This document shows positions 23,725-35,615 of a stretch of 64,000 nucleotides of DNA, in pieces. The translations under genes were made by a program, and so were the position numbers. The stretch is from Emmonsiellopsis sp. PD_33 (Eukaryota; Ascomycota; Eurotiomycetes; Onygenales; Ajellomycetaceae): the NCBI GenBank assembly GCA_032988165.1, contig JANTQF010000083.1, positions 1 through 64,000 of the forward strand, read 5' to 3'. The notes under the pieces were generated by a model. It did not search any database. It saw nothing but the letters and a program-made list of their open reading frames with translations, and was not told where the DNA came from. The first letter of the stretch is position 1. Each line of letters begins with the position of its first letter.

Positions 23725-25560
23725 ATGGCGCAAACCCAACAGCAGTTTGCCTCCCAGGCCTTTTCCCCTCCTGTCTCTAGCCCGTCCCCTGGAGCTCCCT
23801 CTCCTGTCGGTGGTGTGCCCCCTCCTCCGAAACGACAGCGGCTCTCCCCCTTGCCACAAAATCAATCGCCCTACGCATCTCCCAGCTTTGGCACGCTACA
23901 GCTGCCTCCTGTTGGGACCCCAGTTAACGGCCTATCTGCCAACGGCGCATCTACTCCAACAACAATGTCCGCCCCTCCGCCTCCGCCCCCTGGGTCCATG
24001 GGACCCCCGTCGAGACCGGTTGAGAAAGCCACCGATACGGCTGAACTAACTGATGTCCTGGCCTCTTCCGGTATAGATGTGAGAGAGGAAGAAGAGTACT
24101 TGACTCACGCATATGGAGCTCCCCCGGCTCCCCAACAACCGCCACGTATACAAACAAATCTCAGCACCTCCTTCACCTCTCTACCGTCGGCCGGGACGAC
24201 TATATCTGCGGGTAACAGTTTTGCAGAGCCATCGCAACAAAAACCAGCACCTTCGCAGGGACCGTACTACACCCCCACGTCATCCGGTGCGGAACCCACG
24301 GTCCTCCAACCTCCCGCGCCAGCTGCGGAGGACGAGAAACTCCGACAAGACTCTACCGCAAGCAGGAGGGAGCAATATCATCTACAGGCACCTTTTCTAT
24401 TTACAGCCTTGGTAGAAGATCGAATACAGAGACGCGCTCACGACCTTGGGGTCCGCATGCCCGCACAAGGTGTCTACCGGCCTTTCCCGGGTCGAGCCGC
24501 GGGGCCTGTCGAAGTCACCGGCCCGGATGGCTCTTCGGTTGTTCGGACTGGCAAAACACTTTTAACCCAGGATGCGCCTCTTGGCGATATCCTTTCGCTG
24601 ATATCCCTGTCTTGCGAAGAACGGCTAAGGTCAGTGATTGACCACTCGTTGGCCCTGGCAAACAACAGAAGAGCCAATTCGCATGGTGTTGTCCCTATCG
24701 AGTGGAGTGACATGGCACTGGCGTTAACTCCCCCGGGAGAGAAGCCAGATACTCCGACAGCGAGGGAATTGTCTCCCAAAACTACCGTTCAAAAACGTAT
24801 GCATTATTGTATGGGTTCAGTTTTGATATACAGCTAACAATGTTTCTTAGGTTCGAGGCCTGATGACACTGGGAAGGAATCCGAGCCGCCAAACAAGAAA
24901 CCGATGACTATGGCGAATAATATTGCAAAAAAGAGCCGCAAGCTTATTGAAAAAGATATATCGTATGAAGAAGGGCGCGCGAGCAAACGAGCGAGGCGAA
25001 GCGCTGATGCGATCCTGGGCGGTGATTCTAGCAGAGCGGGCTCTGTTGGCATTGGCACGCCTGGTGCTGCTACACCAACTGGAACCGAACGTGCTCCAGA
25101 CGTGCCCAAGACGTCAAAGAAGGATATGAAAAAGGCCGAATCCAAAGTAACTGAAGCGGTACAGCATCAACAATCTGTCGAAACAGCTCGCATGGCCACA
25201 AACAACCTGACTTCTGGCGTCAGGTTCGGCGGCAAAAAGAAAACCTACAGCTGGTTAACAAGTGGCTCCCCGGCAGCGTCGCGGAGCGGATTTTCTACGC
25301 CATCAAGAACAAGTACTGCGGCCGCGGCCACTCCTGGGGCCGCAGCTGCGAAGCCCAGTGGTGGGACCCCCGCAGGTGCCGCTAAACCCATAGGCAAACA
25401 AATAGGAGATTGGCGGGAGGACGACAAGGATCGTGGAACGGGAATCCAGATCCGGGATATTCTATTTATGTTAGAGGTTGATGGCAAGGGTTTGAAGCAT
25501 TTGCAAAAGGCGTACGCGAAGGGGTCGAAGGAGGAGGTGGATAAGCCCGTCGTTCGATAG
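23725..25560 (+). CDS. TAF4: TFIID subunit 4 (TAF4)
   Basis: Exons 23725-24796 and 24851-25560 are joined across a 54-nt intron (GTATGC to CTTAG) and give 593 residues. TAF4 is a histone-fold subunit of TFIID that binds TAF12 and helps place RNA polymerase II. The Pro/Ser-rich N-terminus holds FSPPVSSPSPGAPSP and PPPPKRQRLS. The TAF4 C-terminal domain begins around TDTAELTDVLASSGIDVREEEEYL and includes PFLFTALVEDRIQRRAHDLGV, ISLSCEERLRSVIDHSLALA, EPPNKKPMTMANNIAKK and RASKRARRSADAILGG. It ends with the conserved helix IRDILFMLEVDGKGLKHLQKAY. It is nuclear by family knowledge. Confidence 0.93.
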
Positions 25561-26719
25561 CAATTTCCACGGTATTGTGTTTTCCCGTCTTGCCGCAAAA
25601 GCATAGTTAGTTTTTCGCGTGCCCTCCGAACTTGATTCTGGTTTTCGAGGAGGGTGGTTTGGCCTATCTAGAAAAGACTGCTCTTTTACCTTTCCCCAAC
25701 CGCCTCGTGGTTATTAATTATCTAGGTTTTATTAATTCATACTACTCATCTTCACCCCTTCGCATTACATCTCTGTGGTATGCATAATAGTTCATTTCTC
25801 ACAGCCTCTCTTTTTTTTCCTCCATGCTAGCAATATCTTCATGAAGCAGATAAATAAATGCGTGCTCATCCTATTGCTATGGGGGGTTGATTTGGAATGA
25901 CGGCGCATGTATTAAATGGATATGCTACTTACTGTTGCTCTTGTTCCAGTTGACGCCTACCTCTAAACAAGAAATCCATACTCCAGCTTCCTGTGTTGAC
26001 TTCTGGATGTATGGCTGCCGGGCGTGGATGAACCCTGAAATCCCTTCCAGCTCCACAAGCTCCCAACTTCATTCTTCTTTCTGGTTTGAAAGCTGCTCCG
26101 TTCAGCCGTCTCTTAGCACTGACGAGCTCGGGGGGGGTACCTGTCCCCAACATTGTCACCAGAACTTCCTGTTACTCGCACACTCTACGCCAACAATAGC
26201 CGAGCAATAGAACCGCCTTCTGCTCGACTTGCTATATACACCGAGCCCTTGCACACATCCTGCATCTTTTCGCAGCAGGAATAAACATTGACAAGATCCT
26301 TCAGGATACGGAGGGGCTAGAGGCCCAAATTGTGTCATTGAGATTGGGTGGTTGGTTTGGTCTCTGGTCAAGGCAAAAACTACATTGTATCTATGTCTAA
26401 TCACGCACATCCATCTTATGCATGGCTGAATTGCGCCTGGCTTGAAAGCAACGACCATCAAAATTAAAACTGCCCAAAGGCCGACCCCGCCTATTACCGC
26501 CCCACGATTGCTGGAATGGTTAATTATGTATGCGTCATGGAGTATTTCGTCGACTTCGATATAGTTTACGCGGAGTGACGTCATCAACGACAAGCAATAA
26601 CTATCCCAGCCGATCCGATCACACTTGGATCTCATCTCATTATTCATGAGCAAGAGTGTTTGATCATCACAGTGCCAATTGGCCATCACAGTGTCAATAT
26701 GCAGTACTATTATCCGGTA
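25561..26719. other. Intergenic, TAF4 3' flank and F-box promoter
   Basis: A T-rich 3' flank runs to about 25830. The minus frame at 26156-26728 (190 codons) overlaps the start of the F-box gene and has no family motifs, so I do not call it. No repeats are seen. Confidence 0.45.
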
Positions 26720-28958
26720 ATGGAGCACTGCATTATTTGTGGTGCGTCATTGCTTGATAGCCAGCCAGAAAACCCATCATCATCCTGGTTACGGGAATAC
26801 CGACTTGGTTAGCATTTCCCCCTCATTCATCCCTAATACCTTCAGCGCCCTTGAACCATTCATGATTGTGCTTCTCTGACTCCCTTGGCGTCTAGTATAC
26901 CGTCACGGCTGCGAGGCACGGCTTTCCGGTGCTGGCCTAGGAGGGTGGCCGGCTAGCGGTAGATACGGTTCCTATGCTGCTCCTATCGATGAGACGAAAA
27001 CATGGAGTGACGAAGGAGTCCAATTTGAAAATCTTGAAGGCATTGTCTTCCATGAATCTTGCTGGCGGGTTCTGAATGAACGCTCGCGAGGTAGATTCTT
27101 ATCGGTGGAGAGAATAATGGATGTTTTTGACTCCATTCAGAAAGACGATCATAACTTTCGCCTTTATAGATGGGAGCATGGCTACAATGGAATAGTGAAA
27201 CAAAACGAGTCCCTTGGCTTTCCTTTCTCGGAGGCATATAAAGGCTGGGAAATCCAGGGTCACGACTCCCATGTCGTCCAAAGCAGCTTTACGAACCCAT
27301 GTCTGCCTGAAGCAGTGGAGTTTTTCGACAACTACAAGCCCGTTAGACCTCCTTCCCGCCGTCCCATTGCGAGCAAGGGACAATATGACCGTAAGCATGG
27401 TTTCAATCGCTTACCCTGCGAGCTCATCGACGAGATCGCATCCTATCTTCCTACCACGACGGTGCTTCAACTCCGCTTGGTCTCGAGGGCTTTCGTTTTT
27501 ATCTTTGATAGTCAATACTTCTGGGCCGGCAAATTTCAACCAGATGCGGAACGTGGCTTTATGGAAGAGGCAGTCTATCAGAAATTTACAAAGGACTGCG
27601 ACTGGCGATCTCTATATGTCTCCACGGGCGATAGCAAACTCTCGCCCCAGTTACAAAACCGGAAGCGCATTTGGGACCTGTCAGGTGTGATTCTACAGCT
27701 GACTGAGCTTAAATGGGTTGGCTCACCGTCATTGACAGACAGTCCAATTCAGTTACCGAAGAGTGGTGAAATACAAGTCTCCTCGCTCCCCGGGTTAGAA
27801 CACCATAAAGGTCCACCGTCTAATCCCCAGAAAACTATAGTACCATCCATGATATCTCGAATTGGTGCCTCAATTGTTCAGATTGGCGATGTCAGCTACG
27901 TAACAGGAATCTGTTTTACCTCCCGTGAAGGTAGGACTGTTTCTTTGGGATACTTCACTCCTACGACTACAACCTATACCGATGTCCATGGTGTCAAAGG
28001 AATTATCCCATCCACGGGGCTTTGGGGCATATGTGCTATCCAGATCCTTAATGCCGATGATAATACTCTCTCACCATGGCTTGGATGTCCCAGCAGGGGA
28101 GCAAAAACACGCCGCCTTTGCTTTGACGAACCAATTAGTGGCATATCAGCTAGGTTTGACGTGAGTGAAACGAACCGGATTTGGTCTATAGAGTTGAAAT
28201 TCACTCACGAAATACCCAGAGTTGCTGACTTATTTTGTTAAACAAAATTTCAAGGGATTTAAAATGTTCATAATCTCTGCTTGGGGCAAGAGGAATCCTA
28301 TCCCAAAGCGCCTGCAGCGACACAATGTCTTCCTGAATCATGCACTATGGTCCCCTGATTTTCCCCAGCCCTACCAGATACTTAACAAAGGGTATTTTGG
28401 TCGCTGGCCAACTGGCTCGCTGTTTCATCCAGATGAGTTTGAACCAATATACCACACTTCATTTGGAGGACCGCGTGGGGCCTATCTCAGGTTCCTGGTC
28501 CAGATCGCAGTGGAGTTTTGCAAATATGGCGGCAGCATAATCAGTATCAAGTTTTCTTACAACTGTTCAGAGGTCCCAAAAGATTCCCGTGAACATCGGT
28601 TTCGTTATTACGCTGACTTCGCTGACTCTGGGTCGATTGAGACAAAGTATTTTAAAATAGACGGCCCAGACGGAGAGTTGATCGAGAGCTTCGAGGTGAA
28701 GAAGCACGAGGATTTAGACTACTTGAAGGTTGGTGTATCCATTATTGTTCCTAAAACTATCCATAAGACTGATCGCTTTTTGCTCCTTAGGTGTCTACAA
28801 ACTGGGGTAAAAGTTTTGAATTCGCCGCAACAGCTGTTGAACATCCCCCAACAACGGAATGCAAAGATGAATATCAACGTATTCGTATTGCCCCAGGAAC
28901 CATCCCTACGGGGCTCTTCTCTATAATTGTAGGTCTTTGTCTCTTACTAGGCAAATGA
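26720..28958 (+). CDS. F-box protein with N-terminal Cys motif
   Basis: Four exons, 26720-26807, 26896-28160, 28255-28728 and 28791-28958, give 664 residues with introns of 88, 94 and 62 nt. Exon 1 starts MEHCIICGASLL, a CxxC pair; HxxCW (FHESCWRVL) follows in exon 2, suggesting a small zinc-binding unit. The F-box lies at about 200-240 (NRLPCELIDEIASYLPTTTVLQLRLVSRAF). Spliced joins give ISARFDGFKMFIISAWG and DYLKVSTNWGKSFEFAAT, which match a fungal C-terminal domain I believe is catalogued as DUF7600. F-box proteins recruit substrates to SCF ubiquitin ligases; the target is unknown. The frames continue past each donor into stops, which supports the introns. The family is often expanded and variable in fungi. 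Confidence 0.82.
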
Positions 28959-29340
28959 AAACAGCTAATTTAAACGTCCCAGGGCATGTTAGACGGGTAT
29001 GGGTGGGGAGTGATATCAGACAAACTTTCAAACGAAATATCAAAAAATACCTGTCACCGGAAAGTAGAAAATGGGGCCGAAGATAATAACAAAGGGGCAA
29101 AAGATAAATGCAACAGACAAGAAACAAAATCAAAAAAAAGGAAAAGATGCTAAGGACAGGGGGGCCTCGTTTGAAAATCGAACCTAACATAGGAGAGCAA
29201 TGCGAAAGATCCGTGCCGAGGAGGTGGAAAAACAAACATTACCAGAGCAACAAGGCAAGAGGAAAAGGGGAGTGAGAGGGGGTAAGACAACAAAAGGAAG
29301 AGAACCGCCCCTGCGAATTGCTGACATTCCCCACGACTTT
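28959..29340. other. Intergenic between convergent genes
   Basis: A purine-rich plus strand between the F-box gene and the frameshifted minus-strand gene. The weak frames at 28921-29235 and 29184-29468 are not supported. Confidence 0.4.
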
Positions 29341-29964
29341 TTATCCGAAAGTTGGCCTTGTGGTGTTGCGGATACGGAGGAGGTGCTGATGAATAGCATG
29401 ACGATTGGTAGTGAAATGGAGTTTCGTGGTGCCCTGCATTGGACGCATTTCATCGGTTTCATCGGCACGCTGCCTCACCTCATAGAACCGGGTAAAACGG
29501 CCCACGCTCACTATCGCATAAAGGACTTCAGGGCACCGGCCGCCGGGCCAGTCATTTCTGACGACCGAATATACCCCAGAACCTGCTCTTTAGCTCCAAT
29601 CCATACACCGTTGTTGTTTTCACCGCGCGATAGCGCTTTGTTCTCGCAGAAGATACGCTTCCTAAGCGGTTGCTGGTGACGGTATGGCGAGACTGTAATG
29701 TTGCAGCGGCCAAGGTCCCCTAATTGTGGTTCTTCTTGAGGCTGAATGCCATAGCCTTCCCGGACAGGGAAGTATAGGCTTAGGATTGACGTCCAGAGTC
29801 CATCAACTGCTGTCTCATATGCTGCCGGCGTGATCTGATTGGCCAATTGCCTGATAACAGGCGAGTCCCAATACTTCATATTTGTCAGTTCTCTTTAATG
29901 TCAGGGTTAGCTGCACGGCACTTACATCGTTTGGTAGACCTGGTATAGTAGGCTGTGATGCCAT
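29341..29964 (-). pseudogene. Frameshifted fungal hypothetical gene
   Basis: Exon 1 at 29926-29964 (MASQPTIPGLPND) joins across a 52-nt intron (GTAAGT to GAAG) to YWDSPVIRQLANQITPA. Sequence continues as SLYFPVREGYGIQPQ, ending with KEQVLGYIRSSEMTG near 29550. The rest of the family (EVLYAIVSVGRFTRFYEV, then HQHLLRIRNTTRPTFG and a stop at 29341) is intact but two bases out of register. The shift lies at roughly 29515-29550. The total spliced length of 572 nt leaves a remainder of two. The protein belongs to a fungal family of unknown function that I recall from Eurotiomycetes; I cannot name it. Either this is a recent pseudogene or the assembly has a single-base error, since no GT-AG intron fits. 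Confidence 0.7.
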
Positions 29965-31086
29965 GCTTAAAGGTTAGGGGAAGCCCGTGGATGCTTTGGA
30001 TTTGGTGGTGAAGAAAGAGGCAATTTGGGCGGGCTATGGTCGGTAGCGGGAGGATGAGGATGCTGGTGAGGTCAGGAAGAGATAGATGGTTGTGTTCTCA
30101 GGCAATGGACAATTAATGGAATCAAGCTGTCTACAAAATCTGCTTCTTTAAGTGCTACATATCATCTCATGGCTCTACAATATTCGATAACGAACACAGC
30201 GGAATGAGCCATGATTGGCTTCGTTGCAAGTCACCAAGCTCCGCGAGCAGGTTACGGTGAAAGGCCTTTGCTTTTGCTCCCTTTCACATCAAAGACACCA
30301 TGACCGCGGTCAATAGACAAGATGTGGATCATATCAATGAAAGGGGGCGGGTATCCGCTCATTCAGTAGGATAATCTATGTTGACGGAAATTACTTGACA
30401 ATGAATGGTCCAACGGCACCAACCCCTTATTGTTTTTTGCAACTGAGAAACAGATGTCTTGGAAGCGGGTATACTATTCTAGGAGGTGTGGAATTTGTAA
30501 ATATACGCGTTTTCATTGTTACAGTTATCCAGTAAATAAAGCTTCTCCTTAGAGCTCCACGGGCAGCATGCATACGTTGCCCGACGAGCAGCAAGGAAGA
30601 GTTCTTTAGATGCATAGATATCTGTCTTACCATTCAAAGAAGCCTGTACTGCCGTTGCCGTGTAGATACATTCTATGTCTAGAAAACATTAAGGGGGGAG
30701 GGGGGGTGCTGCAACTAAACATTTGCCTATCCAGTGAACATACTAGTCAGTCACTCGATGATAGACAGGGGAATAGAATCTTGTTTGTGACATGCCTGTT
30801 CCATTAACTCTTGCGTATCAGGTTATTCCCAGGCTACATTCTCCAGATCCCAGCCATTTCTATTCTGCTCCTCCATCCGATTCAACGGATCTCACAGTTG
30901 TCTCCTACCACATCTCGGAGAAATCAAAAGGGGGTTTAAGAAACTCTTCGTTCTCCTCTGCCTGGAAATACGATCAGTTAAGCAATGGAATTAACTTTGA
31001 TATAACTGTAATAACCTCAAATAAGGTTATTTTTTGCCGTCTACTCCATCCTCACTGATATTATCTTTTCCTCTAATTTCGTCTCC
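29965..31086. other. Intergenic between two broken genes
   Basis: No coding character was found in this 1.1-kb gap. It includes a G-run GGGGGGAGGGGGGG near 30690. It sits between the frameshifted gene and the decayed gene at 31 kb. Confidence 0.4.
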
Positions 31087-32020
31087 TTGCCTATCTTCAT
31101 CTGGATATTACTCGCCAAACAAGTTAAGCTCACTGTTTCGATCTCCTTGCCATACTTTGTTGACCAAGGGCAAATGGACTCAGCTCTTCCTCTGCCATTA
31201 TCGGATCTATCTGATGACATGGACGAGGCTCTCCAACACCGTCTGAATTATGCTAAGCGGACACTGCATAGCCCAGAACGAAAGTTGTCGCCACTGGGCA
31301 TGCATGCCTTGAAGCTGTGCCAGGATTGAAGTCGATGAACTGTTTCGCTCAACAGAGGAGTCCAGCACGGCGAAAAATGAATGGATAGCAACCATATGAA
31401 CTTATTTATGAGCAATCAGTCCCGTACTAAACCTTCCTTCGGTCCACCAATTCAAAAACCGCACAAGAAATACAAGATCAGCTCCCCTCTCTACAACAAG
31501 CAGCGTTTCATGCCGGATACGATGACTATCTCGCGGAAGTTTGCACGAAACTAAAACGCGAGGCAGAAGCGTGGGATGTTTCGGGATGGAGCACTTTACA
31601 AGGGCTGCTCTACTGGACTGAAATACAGAAGAACCTTGAGAGCGAAAAGGAGGCATCCCAGTTAGTCCAAGCCGCCATTACCAATGGATACACGATTGTG
31701 TCCCATCGTTTACTGTGCTGGTGTCCAATGCCTGCGTTTCAATTCATGCCTACAGCGCGATGTAGGATAATTGCAGTGGAGGCAGTATTTGCCTACATGC
31801 AGTCTAACACTATGCTCATCACAATGAGCTTCTTGATACGAATCTCTTGACCATGATCAAGGAGGGCGACTAAATAGTACCACCTGCTCCGGAAACTTTA
31901 CCTGATGACTACTGTGATCTGCCACGCCTTGCACCCCCTGATACAGATCTTCCATCACAATTTATGACGGCGCCTATTCAGCCAATGGTTGCCCTTTGCA
32001 TCTTGGAGAATCCCCCTTAG
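31087..32020 (+). pseudogene. Decayed coding sequence of unknown family
   Basis: Protein-like sequence runs across several frames without a full ORF. The pieces are 31087-31329 (SDLSDDMDEALQHRLNYAKR); 31431-31847, an ATG-less open frame (EIQDQLPSLQQAAFHAGYDD, REAEAWDVSGWSTLQGLLYW, AVEAVFAYMQSN); a short piece in another frame (NELLDTNLLTMIKEGD); and about 31878-32015 (PPAPETLPDDYCDLPRLAPP). Stops and at least two frame changes break it. The text resembles a coiled, helical fungal protein family that I cannot name. It is listed as a relic because no set of GT-AG introns restores one frame. Confidence 0.55.
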
Positions 32021-32405
32021 CCCAGGGGATTACCTCTTCTGGGCTTCCTTCCCCTTTTGATAGATACTCTCTCCTATTTCATCTATCATGATGTGTCCCT
32101 TGAGCTTGGGAATCGTCTCTCCTTGTCAAAAGACATCTCTCTCACTCATCGAAGACAGTTCTCCCACTTGTTGAAGGACAATACTCTATTGCCTCTCATT
32201 GAAGACTGTTCTTGCTCTATCCTTTTCTTTCTCCTTTGTATATAAAAATGACAAGGAGGGCAGTGATACCGATGCACTGACAAGACAGGGCACCAGCAAG
32301 CAGTACGCGGGTAACAATCCCCCCGCCCAGAGTAGACCAGAGCGGGGAAAAATCAAACCCATCAGAGATAAGGTCTTAGTATGATTCATACAGTCAGAGC
32401 AGAGT

Positions 32406-32434
32406 AGACAGGCAGACAGGCAGACAGGCAGACA
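32406..32434. repeat. CAGACAGG tandem tract
   Basis: Alternating CAGA and CAGG tetramers. It is partly complementary to the TCTG tract about 400 bp away. Confidence 0.8.
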
Positions 32435-32837
32435 TGCCATGCCATGACAGCAGAGGATAGGACAGGCATTATACACGCAAAGTAATATAGAACAAATAAG
32501 TAGGCTAGTTAGCTACCTGACCTGCTAGATACGTAGGTAAAGGTAGCGGAATGGGAATGGAATAAAAACAAAAGAAGAACAAACACCTTTCCTATTATAC
32601 CCGTATCCATACTATGTCCATATCCAAAATCAGAATTAGAATTAACAGGGGGGAAAAGAAATGGAGGACCGCAATGCTTGAGTGATGGGGGTATTGAGGG
32701 GAATAGGGGGGGAGCGGGGATGATGCTTTTTGACAAGGAGAGGTTGTAATCAAGCAAGCGGCGAAAGGAAAAAACAAGAAAAGAAAAATTAAAACCAAGC
32801 AAGTGTAAGTAATCCACATTAGATATATCCTCCCAGT

Positions 32838-32873
32838 TTGTCTGTCTGTCTGTCTGTCTGGTTGTCTGTCTGT
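32838..32873. repeat. TCTG tandem tract
   Basis: About eight TCTG/TGTC tetramers with one interruption (GGTTG). Confidence 0.85.
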
Positions 32874-33324
32874 TCATGACTCTTCCTCCTTAATGTGAGG
32901 TGAGCGCTAGCGATGTATGTGGAAAGTAGCAAGGGCAAGAATGAGCAAAGAAAAGGAAAAAGGGGGGAGAAAATTGTTTCAAAGGCAAGAAAGAGAGAGA
33001 AAAAAACCGAGTGTGGGAGAAATGTCATGTCCATTATATGCTGTGTTTCTGCTTCGTGCGCAGACGGGTACGAGTAATATGTTCGCCGAAAACCAACCAA
33101 ACCTGCCCAGCCCCATGATGCTCGTCAACCCTTGCTTCCCTCGTCCCTTTCGTCAAGGACATCCGGTCCAGTCAAGTGGTATCAAGGTATCCAGTATGTA
33201 TCCCGCCCCGGGATGGCATGCAATAATGGCGGTTCGTACCCTGAGAGATAGATAGAGAAGAATTTTTTTCATTATTCGTGAACACATGACCAGAAGATGA
33301 ATAGGAAAAGAGAAAACGCCGGGT

Positions 33325-35615
33325 TTAGGAATCAGGACGGTGCTCGCCGCGGAGCTGCTGGCCGATTTTGTACGCCTCGGTTCCGTCGTCTGTGACCGGT
33401 TCTTTGAACCATGGGTGCTTGAGGGCTTGCTTGGCTGAGATTCGGCACTTAGGGTCGTACTGGAATATTCGGTGGAGAAGGTCGAGGAAGTGCTTGTTGA
33501 AGGGTGTTGTGGAAGGTATAAAGTCCTGTAATCAAAGTCAGCACTGATACTTCAATCGTGAAACGCACAGGAAATGACATACGTGAAGAGGTTTCATGGC
33601 TCGAACATATTTCCTAGACGCCCTCGACGTTTCAGCATTCGGATAGTCGAGTCTGCCCCGGTTGAAATACCTACTCGATGTTAGTATCTAACGGCTCATG
33701 GAATACTAAGGGACTACATACTTGGCTGCTTGGTTGGCACTACTGCCGCGACCCTGCACTACCTGCTTCACCATCTTCGGCTCAATCCTACCGCCGCACA
33801 CGCTTTCCATCATGGCCAGGTGTTCGAGATTGTCGTGGGTCTGGAAGAGGGCATCACCAGTGAAAAACTCCACCAAAATACAGCCGATACTCCACATATC
33901 GCAAGGGTAGCTCCATCCCAGGTTGAGGATGATCTCGGGAGCCCGGTAATGCCGCGTGGATACAACTGACGAGTGGTATTCGTCATTGAACGTGGCGGAT
34001 CCGAAGTCGATTAACCGGATTTCGCTGTTCAATAGGACACGGCGCTGGCGCGAAGTTCGTGAAGTGGTGTTTGACGAGGAGGGGATTTGTCGATTATATG
34101 TAAAGGTTTGATAGGCATTATTAACGAGGAGGATGTTTTCGGGCTTCAAATCCGTATGGATTAGGTTTAGATCGTGAAGGACTAGGACGATTGTTAGCGG
34201 CGAATTGCATTCTGCATTTGATGGACTTACAAGCAACACTGGTCAAGAGCTGTCGAGCAAAGCTCTGGATGTGGCTGTTTGGGAAGGGCACAAATCCGTT
34301 ACCCTTGAGGAAATCGAAGACACTCTGACCTAGCAGATCCGTCACGATGCAGATATGATTTCGGAAATCGAAGCAATCTCGGAGATGGATACACTTGTTC
34401 CGATTTGACTTGTCGTTCGAGGCAAGTGTGGATAGAACCCGCAGCTCGATGCGAGAAGCGTCTCTGTATTTCTGCACCGATCGGATGATTTTGACGGCAC
34501 AACGAGTCTTCTTTTGTTTATCGTAGGCCTCGACGACCTTACCGAAGGTTCCCTGGCCAAGCAATTTGACGATGGAATCTATATTAATTAGCAGATGATT
34601 AACAAATAGGGGCTCAGTGAGGGAAAGGGGATTTAGGAAGAAACGTACATCTGTCCGTCAGGTCTGTATCAGGGGTGACAATATAGTGGCCATCGTCGTC
34701 GTCGACCTTGTGGTGTTTTGGTAGATGGTACTATGGCGATATTAGTATCTCATCACAACATAACTTATGGATAAGCGGAGTGCTTACATCGCGGATTACT
34801 GGGACAACAACGTCTTTAGCCTTTATAGGCGGTTTTGGGGGCGGGATATAGCTGCTAAACGCATCCACAACAACCTCCTGTTCTCTCCGTTTTTGTTCAT
34901 CCCGGGCAGATTTGCGCGTTACCACGCGTTTGCGTTTCTGCCCAATGGTAGAGATGTCTTCGTAGAAGTGGTTGGAGGTCGGGGCACTGCCGTGGGACCC
35001 CATTGACGTCGGAGCCGTAGTATGCAGGGAAGTGGTCCGGTCCGTCGAGATCGAGGCGGCCGACGAGTCTTCGCCATAGTGCTGCGGGTTGATGGAGTAA
35101 GTCGGACGATCGTAATATGAGAGATCAACAGCAGTTTCCATGCCTGTCCGCCTTCGCTTGCTGGCCGGGGCAGCCTGGTGGCCATTGACAGCGGGAATAA
35201 CGCTGGGCAGCTGGGCGGGCTGTGAGGTAGGCATCTTGCGGGCAGGTTGTGTGTTTGGCTGGGGTTCATCGTCATCGTCGTCAATAACGATGATCTCCTT
35301 GGGCACGCCGTTCTTGTAGAACTCGCCCCAGTCTGGGTTTTTCCTCCGGCTCTGCGCGGTGGGCAGGGTGGCGCCCGAGGTATGGGATGGCTGGGGCATG
35401 GGGAGTTTGGAGGCGGTGGGAAGTGATAGGGTGGTAGAGGACTGCGAGGAGGCGCTGGTGGGATACGGATAGGAGGAATTGGCTAGACGAGAGGTGCCGG
35501 CAGCGGAGGTGGATGGATACTGGGTTGGGGCGGGCTGGAAGGTCTGGTGGTGAGAGTAGCCATAGTGCGGGTGACGCGATGGGTGCGTGGCCGTGGCAGT
35601 TGAAGGGGTCGACAT
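33325..35615 (-). CDS. KNS1: LAMMER (CLK/Kns1-type) dual-specificity protein kinase
   Basis: Six exons, 34788-35615, 34649-34730, 34231-34578, 33722-34181, 33583-33670 and 33325-33525, give 668 residues. The N-terminal 276 residues are Ser/Thr/Pro-rich with an acidic DDDDDEPQ patch and KRKRVVTRKSARDEQKRREQE, a likely nuclear signal. The kinase domain starts near residue 300 (YSIVKLLGQGTFGKVVEAYD), with CAVKIIRSV, HTDLKPENILL, IDFGSATF and the family hallmark EHLAMM. All five splice joins restore conserved kinase text, for example T|FLHDLNLIHTDLKP and K|YFNRGRLDYPN. LAMMER kinases phosphorylate SR splicing factors and regulate growth and TORC1 signalling. An insert between the APE and DFG motifs (SSSNTTSRTSRQRR) is low complexity. 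Confidence 0.94.

Larger units (their letters stand above)
32021..33324. other. Kinase 3' flank with inverted microsatellites
   Basis: The 3' side of the LAMMER kinase and beyond. It contains a CAGACAGG tract (32406-32434), a TCTG tract (32838-32873) and A/G-rich stretches. No gene is seen. Confidence 0.5.

Noticed and set aside
26156..26728. 190-codon minus frame upstream of the F-box gene
   Set aside because: It overlaps the start of the F-box exon 1 on the opposite strand, has no family motif and has a random amino-acid mix.
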